This document shows positions 22,878 to 31,191 of a stretch of 38,164 nucleotides of DNA, piece by piece. The position numbers and the translations under genes are program-made. Positions within the stretch are counted from its first letter, which is position 1; each line of letters starts with the position of its first letter. Under the pieces are notes generated by a model that saw nothing but the letters and a program-made list of their open reading frames with translations, ran no database searches and had not been told where the DNA came from. This DNA comes from DASVCS01 sp036381495 (GTDB lineage: Bacteria > Gemmatimonadota > Gemmatimonadetes > Longimicrobiales > RSA9), in the NCBI GenBank assembly GCA_036381495.1, contig DASVCS010000040.1, positions 1-38,164 on the forward strand. The letters are read 5' to 3'.

Positions 22878-23885
22878 TCAGCGACCTCCACCCACGCGGT
22901 CGAGCAGGTCGAGCAAGCAGGGCAGCGCCGCGCCGGGATCCGCCGAGAGGTGCAGCATCCAGGCGCCGCCCGCGACGATGGCGTGCAGCCGCGCGGCGAT
23001 GGTGCCGCGAAAGTGGTCGAAGCCCGGATCGAGTCGCGAGGTGAGACGCGCCACCGCGTCGGCCGGTTCGATCGGCTCGACCCGGACCGGCCCCGCCCCC
23101 CGGTCGACCAGACAGAGTCCCGCGCGCTCGACCGGCGGCGGGGGCGGCGCCGGCGGCGCGATGTCGACCGCGACCTTGCGTTTGCCATTGCCGCGCAACA
23201 CCACGGCGCGGCCGGCCAGCTCCGGGAACAATGCCGCCGCCTCCGGCGTCAGATGGACGGCGCGGCCCATGCCCCACACCCGGAACCGCGGCTCGAGTTG
23301 CACGTATACCGCATCTTCACCGAGGACGCGGAGCCCGGCGCGGAACGCCGCGTAAGCCAGCGTGCTCTTGCCGGCACCGCTCTCGCCCGCGAGCACCAGC
23401 CCCGCCCCGTCGCGCGCTACGCCCGCGGCGTGCACCGGCGCGCGGTCCCGCCGGGTCAGCAGGAAGAGGACGAACGTGTCGACCACCTCGCGGAAGCGGC
23501 CGGGCGTAGCAACGGTATCGGGAGCCAGCCGCACCGCGGCCGCACCGCGGCCCGGGTCGGCGCAGCCCGCGGCATCCCCGGCCACCAGCAGCAGCCGCCC
23601 GTGCTCGATCCGCGTCTCGAAGCGCGTCCGGCGCGTGGCGCGCAGGTGCTCGTCCTCGTCCAGCAGCACCGTGACACGCGACGACGTCGTCGCCCGCACG
23701 TCCGACTCCGGGCAGCCGAAGAGCCCGCGCCAGCCGCCGTACGCCGCTTCGACCGCGGCCAGCAGCGCTGCCGACTCCGTCCGGAAGCGCACCGGGATCC
23801 CCAGCACCGGCAACGCCACCGTGTAACGTCGCCGGCGCCGGGCCGGCCACGCGGCGGCCGCGGCGAATCGATCCGGCTCCACCAC
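22878..23885 (-). CDS. HprK-like serine/threonine kinase (paralogue 1)
   Basis: A 335-residue protein. Walker A is GESGAGKST (residues about 166-174), preceded by 'RDRAPVHAAGVARDGAGLVLA' and followed by 'FRAGLRVLGEDAVYVQLEPRFRVWG', where GED takes the place of the second metal-binding Asp motif of HPr kinase. Such proteins are the HprK-related kinases found near PqqD-like, nucleotidyltransferase and glycosyltransferase genes in RiPP-type loci; some lasso-peptide relatives phosphorylate a peptide C-terminus. There is no HPr gene here, so carbon-catabolite control is not indicated. A second paralogue is encoded at 26824-27801. It is divergent from the radical SAM gene across 235 bp. Confidence 0.8.
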   Translation of the reverse strand: MVEPDRFAAAAAWPARRRRRYTVALPVLGIPVRFRTESAALLAAVEAAYGGWRGLFGCPESDVRATTSSRVTVLLDEDEHLRATRRTRFETRIEHGRLLLVAGDAAGCADPGRGAAAVRLAPDTVATPGRFREVVDTFVLFLLTRRDRAPVHAAGVARDGAGLVLAGESGAGKSTLAYAAFRAGLRVLGEDAVYVQLEPRFRVWGMGRAVHLTPEAAALFPELAGRAVVLRGNGKRKVAVDIAPPAPPPPPVERAGLCLVDRGAGPVRVEPIEPADAVARLTSRLDPGFDHFRGTIAARLHAIVAGGAWMLHLSADPGAALPCLLDLLDRVGGGR

Positions 23886-23955
23886 TACGGTCTTTCCACC
23901 CGCCCGCCGCGTCGGCGATCGACGGTCCCATCCGGGACATCTCCGCCCCCCGGCC

Positions 23956-23984
23956 TTGTCAAGCTGCGCACGATGGTGTAACTA
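23956..23984 (+). promoter_or_regulatory. promoter-like sequence before the radical SAM gene
   Basis: TTGTCA (23956-23961), 17 bp, TAACTA (23979-23984) in the divergent gap. The local sequence up to about 24010 is AT-rich compared with its surroundings. TTGTCA lies in the palindrome CTTGTCAAG and could also serve the opposite strand. The -10 match is weak. Confidence 0.35.
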
Positions 23985-24120
23985 ATAGAAGCGCTAGGAT
24001 AATTGTCGTAGCGTGCCTCCGCTCGCGCGGGGGCGCGGCCGCCCTGCCGCGGTAGACCGCCCGCCGCGATGCTGCTCGCGAGCGCGGCGAAGTTACGCGC
24101 TCGAGAGGGAAGGTGCACTC

Positions 24121-25686
24121 GTGGGCCGAATCGCGCCAGATCCTCGCCGGCTCCTGCTCGCGCACTCGTACTACCTCCGGTACGACGCGAAGCAGCTCCG
24201 GAAGATGAGGCCGTACCCGCCGCTGGCGACGCTGATCGTGGCGGCGCTCGCGCGGGAGCGAGGCTTCGACGTACACCTCTTCGATGCCATGCTCTCGTCG
24301 GGCGTGGACGCGTTCGAGGCGATGCTGGGCGAGGTGCGGCCGGCGGTGGTCGGGATCGTCGAGGACAACTTCAACTTCCTCACGAAGATGTGCACGCTGC
24401 GCATGCGCCGCGCCGCACTGGACATGATCCGGGCGGCCAAGGCGCACGGCTGCCGCGTGGCCGTCAACGGCGCCGACGCGACCGACCACCCCGAGCTGTT
24501 CCTCGAGGCCGGCGCGGACGCGGTGATCGTGGGTGAGGTCGAGCCCACGTTCCTCGAACTGGCGGAGGCGTGGCGCACGGATCCGGGCGCAGCGCTCGAC
24601 GGCATCGCCGGGCTGATCCTGCCGGAGCGCGCTTCAGCGCCCGCCGGCGTCGGCGCCCGGAACGGGGGAGCCGGCCCGTCCAACAGCGTACGACCGGCGC
24701 TGCCGCTCGTCCCCGTCGCCGCGGCGAACGGGTCCGCGGCTGCGCACGCGGCCGGGAACGGCCACCCATCGAGCGCCGCCGGCGTGCGCCGAACAGCGCC
24801 GCGCGCCCCGCTCCAGGCACTCGATGCGCTCCCGTTCCCCGCCTGGGACCTGGTCGACGTCGAACGGTACCGCAGCGCGTGGACCGATGCCCACGGCCGA
24901 TTCTCGTGGAACATGGTCACATCCCGCGGCTGTCCGTACAAGTGCAACTGGTGCGCAAAGCCGCTCTTCGGCAGGCGCTACGTCCAGCGCACGCCCGCGA
25001 GCGTCGCGGAAGAGATGCGACGCCTGCGCGACCAGGTCGCACCCGACCACATCTGGTTCGCCGACGACATCTTCGGCCTCACCCCGGCATGGATCGAAGC
25101 CTTCGCGGACGAGGTCGAGCGGCGAGGCGCGCGCACGCCGTTCATGATCCAGTCACGGGTCAACCTCATGAAGCCCCGCACCGTCGCCGCACTCCGGCGC
25201 GCCGGCGCGGAGGAGGTCTGGCTCGGCGTCGAGTCCGGCTCCCAGAAGATCCTGGATGCCATGGACAAGGGGACGCGCATCGAACAGATCCTGACGGCCA
25301 CACGCGCACTCCGCGCCGAGGGCGTTCGGAGCGCCTGGTTCATCCAGCTCGGCTACCTGGGCGAGACGTGGGAAGACCTCCTCCTCACCCGTGACCTCAT
25401 CCGCGAGGCCCGTCCCGACGAGATCGGCGTCTCCGTCTCGTATCCGCTCCCCGGGACCAAGTTCTACGACATGGTCCGCGCCCAACTCGGCGCCAAACGC
25501 AACTGGGAGCACACCGACGACCTCGACATGATGTTCCACGGGACGTACACCACCGAGTTCTACCGTCGCATCCGCGGCTTGCTGCACGAGGAGGTCGACG
25601 CGCTCGCCGCGGGTGCGGCCTCGGGCGATTTCGATCGCCAGTGGGCGGAGCTCGAGGCAGTCGAGGCGGAGTTCCGGAACCGGTGA
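24121..25686 (+). CDS. B12-binding-domain radical SAM enzyme
   Basis: A 521-residue protein. GTG at 24121 is chosen for its GAGGGAAGG site and because the recognisable domain starts there (PDPRRLLLAHSYYLRYDAKQ). Residues 1-160 form a cobalamin-binding-like domain ('PPLATLIVAALARERGFDVHLFDAML', 'VNGADATDHPELFLEAGADAVIVGEVE'). After a Gly/Ala-rich linker of about 70 residues (175-245), not usual for the family, comes the radical SAM domain with CPYKCNWC (Cys at about 271, 275, 278), 'HIWFADDIFGLTPAWIEAF' and 'EVWLGVESGSQKILDAMDKGT'. Enzymes of this type carry out radical methylation or ring rearrangements. The substrate is unknown; the neighbours suggest a glycan, lipid or peptide. It converges on the GT9 gene. 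Confidence 0.9.
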   Translation: MGRIAPDPRRLLLAHSYYLRYDAKQLRKMRPYPPLATLIVAALARERGFDVHLFDAMLSSGVDAFEAMLGEVRPAVVGIVEDNFNFLTKMCTLRMRRAALDMIRAAKAHGCRVAVNGADATDHPELFLEAGADAVIVGEVEPTFLELAEAWRTDPGAALDGIAGLILPERASAPAGVGARNGGAGPSNSVRPALPLVPVAAANGSAAAHAAGNGHPSSAAGVRRTAPRAPLQALDALPFPAWDLVDVERYRSAWTDAHGRFSWNMVTSRGCPYKCNWCAKPLFGRRYVQRTPASVAEEMRRLRDQVAPDHIWFADDIFGLTPAWIEAFADEVERRGARTPFMIQSRVNLMKPRTVAALRRAGAEEVWLGVESGSQKILDAMDKGTRIEQILTATRALRAEGVRSAWFIQLGYLGETWEDLLLTRDLIREARPDEIGVSVSYPLPGTKFYDMVRAQLGAKRNWEHTDDLDMMFHGTYTTEFYRRIRGLLHEEVDALAAGAASGDFDRQWAELEAVEAEFRNR

Positions 25687-25687
25687 T

Positions 25688-25708
25688 GGCGCAGGGGTGT
25701 AATGCGCC
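25688..25708. terminator. short inverted repeat between convergent genes
   Basis: GGCGCA (25688-25693) and TGCGCC (25703-25708) form a 6-bp stem with a 9-nt loop in the 28-bp gap between the radical SAM and GT9 stops. It is a weak bidirectional terminator candidate. Confidence 0.35.
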
Positions 25709-25714
25709 GACTCC

Positions 25715-26827
25715 CTAGCGGTCCTCGGGTGCAGAGGGGTGCCCATCCGGATGGATGCCCCGCGGCTCGTTGGCAACGCGGCGCATGAGAACGCGCGCGC
25801 GCTCCACGACCGCTTCGGGCGAAACCTCTTGCAGGCACGTGGGCGGACCCGCGTGGCAGTGCCCATCGCTGATACAGACGCCCTCTGCGCGCTGGCATGC
25901 ACGCAGGCAGTCCGAATAGTTCCCGTGCGGTCGGGACCAGTCACTCCGACTCGCGCCGAAAAGGGCGAGCGTCGGCGCGCCGGAAACCCACGCCATGTGC
26001 ATCAACCCGGAATCCTCCGAGAGCACGAGCATGGCGCGTTGGAGCACCGCGAAGGCTTCGGACGGGGAGGTGCGCCCTGTGAGGTCCAGCAGTCTGCTTC
26101 CAAGGCGGGCCTTCAGATACCGGGCTCTCGTGCCGAGTGCGGGCAACCCCAACACCACGAACTGGGTGGCTCGGGAAACTTGGGCGAGCCACAGCTCGGC
26201 AAACCGGAGATAGGATTCGAGCGGCCAACTTCGTCCGGGAAAGGCCCCCGCGGGGTTGAGCACCACGAGGTTGCTGACGCCATTCCAGCCAGCGGCACGG
26301 AGCTTGTCCGAACCCATATCCTTCCGGCGAAGGACCAGATCCGGGCGAACCTCCAAGGGGCCGAGCCCGGCCGCCTCGATGGTCGCGCGGGTCCGCTCGC
26401 CCGCGAGGCGCGGTGAGAAACGGTCGAACTCGCTCCACGACCGGGGGTTCAAGAGGATCCGTATCGCGCGGCTGAGACGGTTCCGCTGGAGATCCAGGAT
26501 CACGTCGTAGCGCTGCAGCGAGAGGCGCGGCACCAGCGTGAGCGCACTGAGCCATTGCCGACGAGGATCACGGCCGCCGCCGATATCGAAAACGCGGTCG
26601 AAGAGGATGACGTTCTTGGGAATATCCGCGACCTCACGCCGCGTGAGGAAGTCCAGTGTGGTGTCCGGTAGCAAGCGGCGCAGGGCATGGAGGTAAGGCA
26701 GGGTCAGGACGGTGTCGCCCAGCGCGTGCAGCCGGATCGCGAGCACGCGGGCGGGTGGGCGGGATCGGCGCCACGGCAGCGCATTGATCTCGGCCCCTCC
26801 AGCGCTATGGCGCCCGGTCGTGTTCAC
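25715..26827 (-). CDS. glycosyltransferase family 9 (heptosyltransferase-like)
   Basis: A 370-residue protein. GTG at 26827 overlaps the stop of the HprK-like gene as GTGA. The N-terminal Rossmann half begins 'RVLAIRLHALGDTVLTLPYLHALRRLLP', the standard GT9 opening with GD. The second half contains 'VVLNPAGAFPGRSWPLESYLRFAEL', 'LSEDSGLMHMAWVSGAPTLALFGAS' (the S.DSG..H.A motif for ADP-heptose binding) and a Cys-containing tail 'CISDGHCHAGPPTCLQEVSPEAV' as in RfaF-like enzymes. It adds a sugar to a lipid- or peptide-linked acceptor. Its coupling to a kinase rather than to LPS core genes suggests a specialised glycan. Confidence 0.87.
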   Translation of the reverse strand: MNTTGRHSAGGAEINALPWRRSRPPARVLAIRLHALGDTVLTLPYLHALRRLLPDTTLDFLTRREVADIPKNVILFDRVFDIGGGRDPRRQWLSALTLVPRLSLQRYDVILDLQRNRLSRAIRILLNPRSWSEFDRFSPRLAGERTRATIEAAGLGPLEVRPDLVLRRKDMGSDKLRAAGWNGVSNLVVLNPAGAFPGRSWPLESYLRFAELWLAQVSRATQFVVLGLPALGTRARYLKARLGSRLLDLTGRTSPSEAFAVLQRAMLVLSEDSGLMHMAWVSGAPTLALFGASRSDWSRPHGNYSDCLRACQRAEGVCISDGHCHAGPPTCLQEVSPEAVVERARVLMRRVANEPRGIHPDGHPSAPEDR

Positions 26828-27801
26828 CTGTCTCTCGCCAGCTCGGCGGTGATCTCGTCGAGGAGTGGCAGGACGTCCCACGGTGACCGCCCGACATGCA
26901 ACACCCACGCTCCTCGCTCTGCAATCGCGGCGAGCCGTTCCCCGATTGTGTCGGCAAACAGGTCGAATCCGGGATCGAGACCGGATACGAGCTCAGCCAC
27001 GACCGCTCCAGGTGATGCGCGCTCGAGCGCCGGCTTCCCTCCGGAACCGGGCCGCAGAAGGCAGATTCCAACGTGATCCGCATACGGTTGCGCCCGATCC
27101 TCGATGTTGACGACCATCTTGATCTTGCCGCCCGGCAATCGCGTGGGCGCGAGATCATGCAACTCCGGGAAGTGGGTGCGCGCCTCGACGGGAAGGCGGA
27201 CCTGCGACCGCCGGCCCCACACACGAAGGGTCGGCCGCATCTGCACGTAAACGGGCTCATCGGACAACAGCGAATAGCCGTGACGGTGAGCAGCATAGCT
27301 GATGGTACTCTTCCCGGAACCACTGGGGCCTGTCAGCAGGATCCCGTTGCCGCCGCGAACCACGGCAGCGGCGTGGACCGGCTGCCGGTTCAGGGCGCCG
27401 AGCAGGAACAGCGTCAGGGGTTCGATGACTCCGGCGACGAACTCGGCGCGGTTGGCCACGAGGTCTGCCGTGACGTAGGCGACCGATTCGAGCCGTTGTG
27501 TGTCCGCTACGCCCATTCCACCGTCCCACATGGCGAAAAACCGCGTGGGGTCCGGAACGCGGTAGTCGAAGACGAGTGCAGGCGCACTCGTCGCCGGGCG
27601 GTCGTGGAGGACGATCCGGACGGCCGCGTTCGACGGGGAAACCACATTCGTGTCACGTGCGAGTTCGCGCCAGACTCCGTAGCTTTCATGAATTGCGTCA
27701 AGGACCGCAGCCGAATTGCTCGCGAATGTCGTCATTACGCCGAGCACGGGCAGGCGCGTGCTGTGAGGCCATTCGATGTTTCGATGGGGTTCGTCGGGCA
27801 T
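26824..27801 (-). CDS. HprK-like serine/threonine kinase (paralogue 2)
   Basis: A 325-residue protein; ATG at 27801 has GAGGCG upstream and begins MPDEPHRNIEWPHSTRLPVL. Walker A is GPSGSGKST (about residues 158-166), preceded by 'LNRQPVHAAAVVRGGNGILLT' and followed by 'HGYSLLSDEPVYVQMRPTLRVWG'. The C-terminus 'GFDLFADTIGERLAAIAERGAWVLHVGRSP' aligns with the matching region of paralogue 1 (GFDHFRGTIAARLHAIVAGGAWMLHLSADP), showing that the two are duplicates. It is coupled to the GT9 gene and divergent from a GT2 gene over a gap of only 82 bp. It is probably a kinase acting on a small molecule or peptide in this cluster; the true substrate is not visible. Confidence 0.8.
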   Translation of the reverse strand: MPDEPHRNIEWPHSTRLPVLGVMTTFASNSAAVLDAIHESYGVWRELARDTNVVSPSNAAVRIVLHDRPATSAPALVFDYRVPDPTRFFAMWDGGMGVADTQRLESVAYVTADLVANRAEFVAGVIEPLTLFLLGALNRQPVHAAAVVRGGNGILLTGPSGSGKSTISYAAHRHGYSLLSDEPVYVQMRPTLRVWGRRSQVRLPVEARTHFPELHDLAPTRLPGGKIKMVVNIEDRAQPYADHVGICLLRPGSGGKPALERASPGAVVAELVSGLDPGFDLFADTIGERLAAIAERGAWVLHVGRSPWDVLPLLDEITAELARDR

Positions 27802-27883
27802 CCGCGCCTCGATCGCACGTTGAGCAGAGTCATGCCTGGTCCGGGTGTACCCCCGAGCGACGCGCGACGTGCCGACTGAGCCG

Positions 27884-28972
27884 ATGCTGGAGGGGTCGTC
27901 CGCCGGCCACGATGTCGGGGTGTCGGTGAACTTTCGTCCGATCGTATCCGTCGTCATTCCGACGCGAAACCGACGGGTGAGCCTTCGGCGGACACTCGAA
28001 GCCCTCGCTCGGCAGGACCGGCCACCAGAGGAAGTCGTGATCGTGGACGCGAGCGATGCGCCGCTGGACGAGTCCATCCTTTGCGCTGCGCGGAATGCGT
28101 TCCCCGTCGTATATCTGCAAACACTGCCGGGCGTGTGCTTGCAGAGGAACATTGGGATCCGGCGCGCACGCGGGTCGCACGTCTTGCTGTGCGACGACGA
28201 CATCGAACCTCCGCCGGATTACCTGCGCCGTTTGACCGAGTACTTGCATCAGCACCCTTCCGCGGGTGCCGTGACCGGCATCGTATGCGAGCCCGACGAC
28301 GTGAATGGCTTCTCTCATGGCCTCCAGGCGCCGTCGTTCCGTCATCTCCTGTTCTCGTTTCTCTTCCAGTTGACGGTGTGGGCGGACGTCGAGGTCGCCA
28401 CGGGCGCCAGGCTCAGTGGGTTCCCACTCATGCTGCTCAAGCGCTGGTACCGGCTTCGCGGCAATACGTGGTCGTTGGCCGGCTGGCCGTTGGTGACACA
28501 GGCTCGCGGCCCCGTGCTGCATACGGCGACGTACGGCCTCGGTGCGGCCCTCGTCCGTCGCGATTGGCTGCTCGCATCTCCTTACGACGAGCGGCTCGGC
28601 GCGCACGGCATAGGTGACAACTACGGTGTCGCACTCGGATTCCCCGGCGAGCGGCCGATCGCCGTACTCAAGGACCTACCGGTTCTTCATCACCGCGCGG
28701 AGGAGAATCGATTGGACCCCGCCGACGCCTATCTTCGGCGTGTGCTCGCGCTCGATTACTTCATGCGGAAGAGTCCGCGCTTCTCGCGCCTGAATACCGC
28801 GTTCCTCGCGTGGTCACTGGTGGGGAAGGCGATCATCTTCGCGCTGCGCCGTCGTTCGGATATGCTGCGACGTACCATCCGGGCGCTCGGGCTCGTCATG
28901 AGCGCCCGGAACCCGCTCGTCGTGGAGGCGGCGAACGCGGGGGCCCAGGAACCCGCGCGGCACGATCCATGA
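27884..28972 (+). CDS. glycosyltransferase family 2
   Basis: A protein of about 362 residues. The GT-A fold is clear: 'PIVSVVIPTRNRRVSLRRTLEALARQ', 'VVIVDASDAP' and the metal-binding 'VLLCDDDIEPPPDYLRRLTEYL' with a DDD motif. The C-terminal part contains 'LGAALVRRDWLLASPYDERLGAHGIGDNYGVALGF' and a long amphipathic or hydrophobic helix (FLAWSLVGKAIIFALRRRSDML) suggesting membrane association. The start is uncertain: ATG 27884 is used, with GTG 27845 and GTG 27917 also in frame and no strong ribosome-binding site. The stop overlaps the GT4 gene as ATGA. Role: sugar transfer onto the product of this cluster. Confidence 0.87.
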   Translation: MLEGSSAGHDVGVSVNFRPIVSVVIPTRNRRVSLRRTLEALARQDRPPEEVVIVDASDAPLDESILCAARNAFPVVYLQTLPGVCLQRNIGIRRARGSHVLLCDDDIEPPPDYLRRLTEYLHQHPSAGAVTGIVCEPDDVNGFSHGLQAPSFRHLLFSFLFQLTVWADVEVATGARLSGFPLMLLKRWYRLRGNTWSLAGWPLVTQARGPVLHTATYGLGAALVRRDWLLASPYDERLGAHGIGDNYGVALGFPGERPIAVLKDLPVLHHRAEENRLDPADAYLRRVLALDYFMRKSPRFSRLNTAFLAWSLVGKAIIFALRRRSDMLRRTIRALGLVMSARNPLVVEAANAGAQEPARHDP

Positions 28973-30120
28973 GAATCGCGCTCGTGGTGCCCGGCGGCGT
29001 GAGCCGTGACGGCGAGTACCGCGTCATCCCCGCGATCCTCTGGCTCATCGAGCGTCTCGCGCGTCGTCACGACGTCCAGGTTGTCGTTCCGCGTCAGGAA
29101 TCGCGCCCGGGGACGTGGAACCTCCTCGGCGCCACGATCCATAACGTCGGTGCAACCCCCGGACGGATCGGCATGGTGCGCACGCTCCTGCGTCTGCATC
29201 GCACCGCGCCGTTCGACGTCTTCCATGCGATGTGGGCGCGAGGCCCGGGTGAGGTTGCGCTCTTCGCCGCGCGGCTGTGCAGGAGACCGGTCATTGTACA
29301 TGTCGCCGGCGGCGAACTGGTTTGGCTACCGGAAGTGCCGTTCGGTTCACGGCGGTGGGTGACGCGCGCGTTGGCGCGCCTCGTGGTTCGCCGGGCCGAT
29401 CGTGTGACTGCGGCGAGTGGCCCCATGCTGGGCCTCGTGGAACGTGCCGGCGGGAAGCCGATTCGCGTGTCGCTCGGTGTGAACGCCAGCATATGGCGTC
29501 CCGAGCCTCCACGGCCCCGCTCGGAGGATCGACCAGCCCGCGTCGTGCAGGTCGGCAGTCTGACACCGGTCAAGGACCACGGGACAATGCTCCGTGCCCT
29601 GGCCATCCTCGTCCGGTCCGGTCGACAGGTCCGCGTCGACCTTGTGGGAGAGGACACATCCGACGGCGCCGTGCAGCATTTGGCACGTACCCTGGGCGTC
29701 GAGGATCGGGTCACGTTCCATGGGTTCCTGCCCCAGCGGCGAGCGGTCCCCGTCGTGCGCGCGGCAGATCTGATGGTGGTCACATCGCGTCACGAGGCCG
29801 GGCCGGTGGCAATGCTCGAAGCGGCGGCGGTGGGCGTCCCGACGGTGGGCACGCCCGTAGGGCACGTTCGCGATTGGGCGCCGGAAGCCGCCGTGTCCGT
29901 GCCGACTGCGGATGCGAATGCCCTCGCCGACGCGATCAAACGCCTGCTGGACGACGACGCCAGAAGACTGGCGATCGCCCGGCGTGCGCAGGAGCTGGCC
30001 CTTGGCGAGGATGCGGATTGGACATCCGCCCGCTTCGAGGAAATCTACGCCGAACTCACCGGCCCGCGCACGGGCGATGGCCATGGCCTGAATCACGCTC
30101 GATCCGGACGATGCACATGA
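28969..30120 (+). CDS. glycosyltransferase family 4
   Basis: A 383-residue GT-B enzyme. ATG at 28969 overlaps the GT2 stop, and the protein begins MRIALVVPGGVSRDGEYRVI. The acceptor half includes 'FDVFHAMWARGPGEVALFAARL' and 'VIVHVAGGELVWLPEV'. The donor half has 'RVVQVGSLTPVKDHGTMLRALA' and 'VTSRHEAGPVAMLEAAAVGVPTVG', which carries the E-x7-E motif of retaining GT4 enzymes (EAGPVAMLE). It is co-translated with the GT2 and methyltransferase genes. The donor sugar cannot be deduced. Confidence 0.9.
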   Translation: MRIALVVPGGVSRDGEYRVIPAILWLIERLARRHDVQVVVPRQESRPGTWNLLGATIHNVGATPGRIGMVRTLLRLHRTAPFDVFHAMWARGPGEVALFAARLCRRPVIVHVAGGELVWLPEVPFGSRRWVTRALARLVVRRADRVTAASGPMLGLVERAGGKPIRVSLGVNASIWRPEPPRPRSEDRPARVVQVGSLTPVKDHGTMLRALAILVRSGRQVRVDLVGEDTSDGAVQHLARTLGVEDRVTFHGFLPQRRAVPVVRAADLMVVTSRHEAGPVAMLEAAAVGVPTVGTPVGHVRDWAPEAAVSVPTADANALADAIKRLLDDDARRLAIARRAQELALGEDADWTSARFEEIYAELTGPRTGDGHGLNHARSGRCT

Positions 30121-30965
30121 CGAAGTCGAACACCCCATCATCTCTGCCACCGGCGGTCCGCGCGTTCGATCTGACCGCAGACCGCTTCGACCAGCGCTTC
30201 GGGGAGTGGCGCAGCGTCGCGGCGCAACGGCGGGCGGTCAGGCGGTTCTTGCTGAGGGTCTTCCCGCCGGCGAGTCGGCTGCTCGAGCTGGGAGCGGGGA
30301 CCGGCGAGGACGCACTCTTCCTGCTCGAGCGCGGGTATCGCGTGACGCTCACTGACGGATCGCCCCGCATGGTCGAGCGTGCATCGGAAAAGCTTCGACG
30401 CGCGGGCTATGGCGAGGCCGCTACCGTTCAGCAGGCCGTCCTGGAAGATCTGGATGCCTTCGCCGAGCGCGCCCTCGATCAGGGGTTGGCGCCGTACGAT
30501 GGAGCGTACTCGAATTTCGCGGCATTCAACTGTGTGTCGGATCTCGGAACCGTCGCCGTGCCGCTGGCGAAGCTCCTGCGACCCGGCGCGTCCTGCGCAC
30601 TGGTTGTGTTCGGTCCTTGCTCCATCGGCGAAGTCGTCGTCGAGTTGATCCGGCGTGATCCGAGGGCGGCGTTTCGCCGCTTCCGGGCCGGGCCGGCGCC
30701 GGCGCGCCTCGGCGGTGAGCACTTCACCGTGTGGTACCCCTCGCCGTGGCGAGTCGCGCGGGCGCTGGCGCCGTACTTCCGACTGCGACGGATCCGCGGT
30801 ATTGGAATCCTCGTCCCACCGAGCGCGGCAGAGCCGTGGATCTCTCGTTTCCCCCGTCTCGTGGCGACGTTCGAAGCGGTGGACCGTCTGCTGACGGCGC
30901 CCCTGGCGCTCCTCGGCGACCATGTGCTGCTCCAATTCGAGCGTACGGAACGGGACGCCGCGTAG
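30111..30965 (+). CDS. class I SAM-dependent methyltransferase
   Basis: A 284-residue protein; ATG 30111 or 30117 overlaps the GT4 stop. Motif I is RLLELGAGTGEDALFLLERGY with the SAM-binding GAGTG, motif II region is VTLTDGSPRMVERA, and a later segment is 'FAAFNCVSDLGTVAVPLAKLLRPGASCALVVFG'. The C-terminal 100 residues ('HFTVWYPSPWRVARALAPYFRLRR') form a substrate domain typical of the UbiE/COQ5-like group. It is probably a sugar, lipid or peptide methyltransferase in the cluster. The gene ends before palindromic element copy C. Confidence 0.85.
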   Translation: MHMTKSNTPSSLPPAVRAFDLTADRFDQRFGEWRSVAAQRRAVRRFLLRVFPPASRLLELGAGTGEDALFLLERGYRVTLTDGSPRMVERASEKLRRAGYGEAATVQQAVLEDLDAFAERALDQGLAPYDGAYSNFAAFNCVSDLGTVAVPLAKLLRPGASCALVVFGPCSIGEVVVELIRRDPRAAFRRFRAGPAPARLGGEHFTVWYPSPWRVARALAPYFRLRRIRGIGILVPPSAAEPWISRFPRLVATFEAVDRLLTAPLALLGDHVLLQFERTERDAA

Positions 30966-31090
30966 AGGTACGGGCCTCGGGTGGTGCGCAACTGGCATAC
31001 ACGGGGCTGGAACGGGCTTCCCCGAGGAGGAATGGAGAGGTCCGGTGACGGCCAGTGAATCCCCTCTTGCACCAGGTGCGTCGGGCCGTC

Positions 31091-31186
31091 TAGAGTGGTC
31101 GTCGCATCATTTCGGAGTGGTACGCGCCCGTGGACCGAGTGTAGCGAGCCGCCACGCGGCTTCGAACCCGCGGGCGAGCCGCTCTG
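31091..31186 (+). repeat. dispersed palindromic element, copy C
   Basis: TAGAGTGGTC (31091) and GAGCCGCTCT (31176-31185) form the outer stem with G-T pairs. The interior carries CATTTCGGAGTGG and GGCTTCGAACCCGCGGG, matching copies A and B with compensating changes in the inner stem. It lies between the convergent methyltransferase and arylsulfotransferase-like genes, with its right arm a few bases from the latter's stop. Confidence 0.78.
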
Positions 31187-31191
31187 GTCGT

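Noticed and set aside
27736..27834. 32-codon Cys-containing frame on the minus strand as a RiPP precursor
   Set aside because: It overlaps the start of HprK-like paralogue 2 in another frame, and has no ribosome-binding site and no leader/core pattern.
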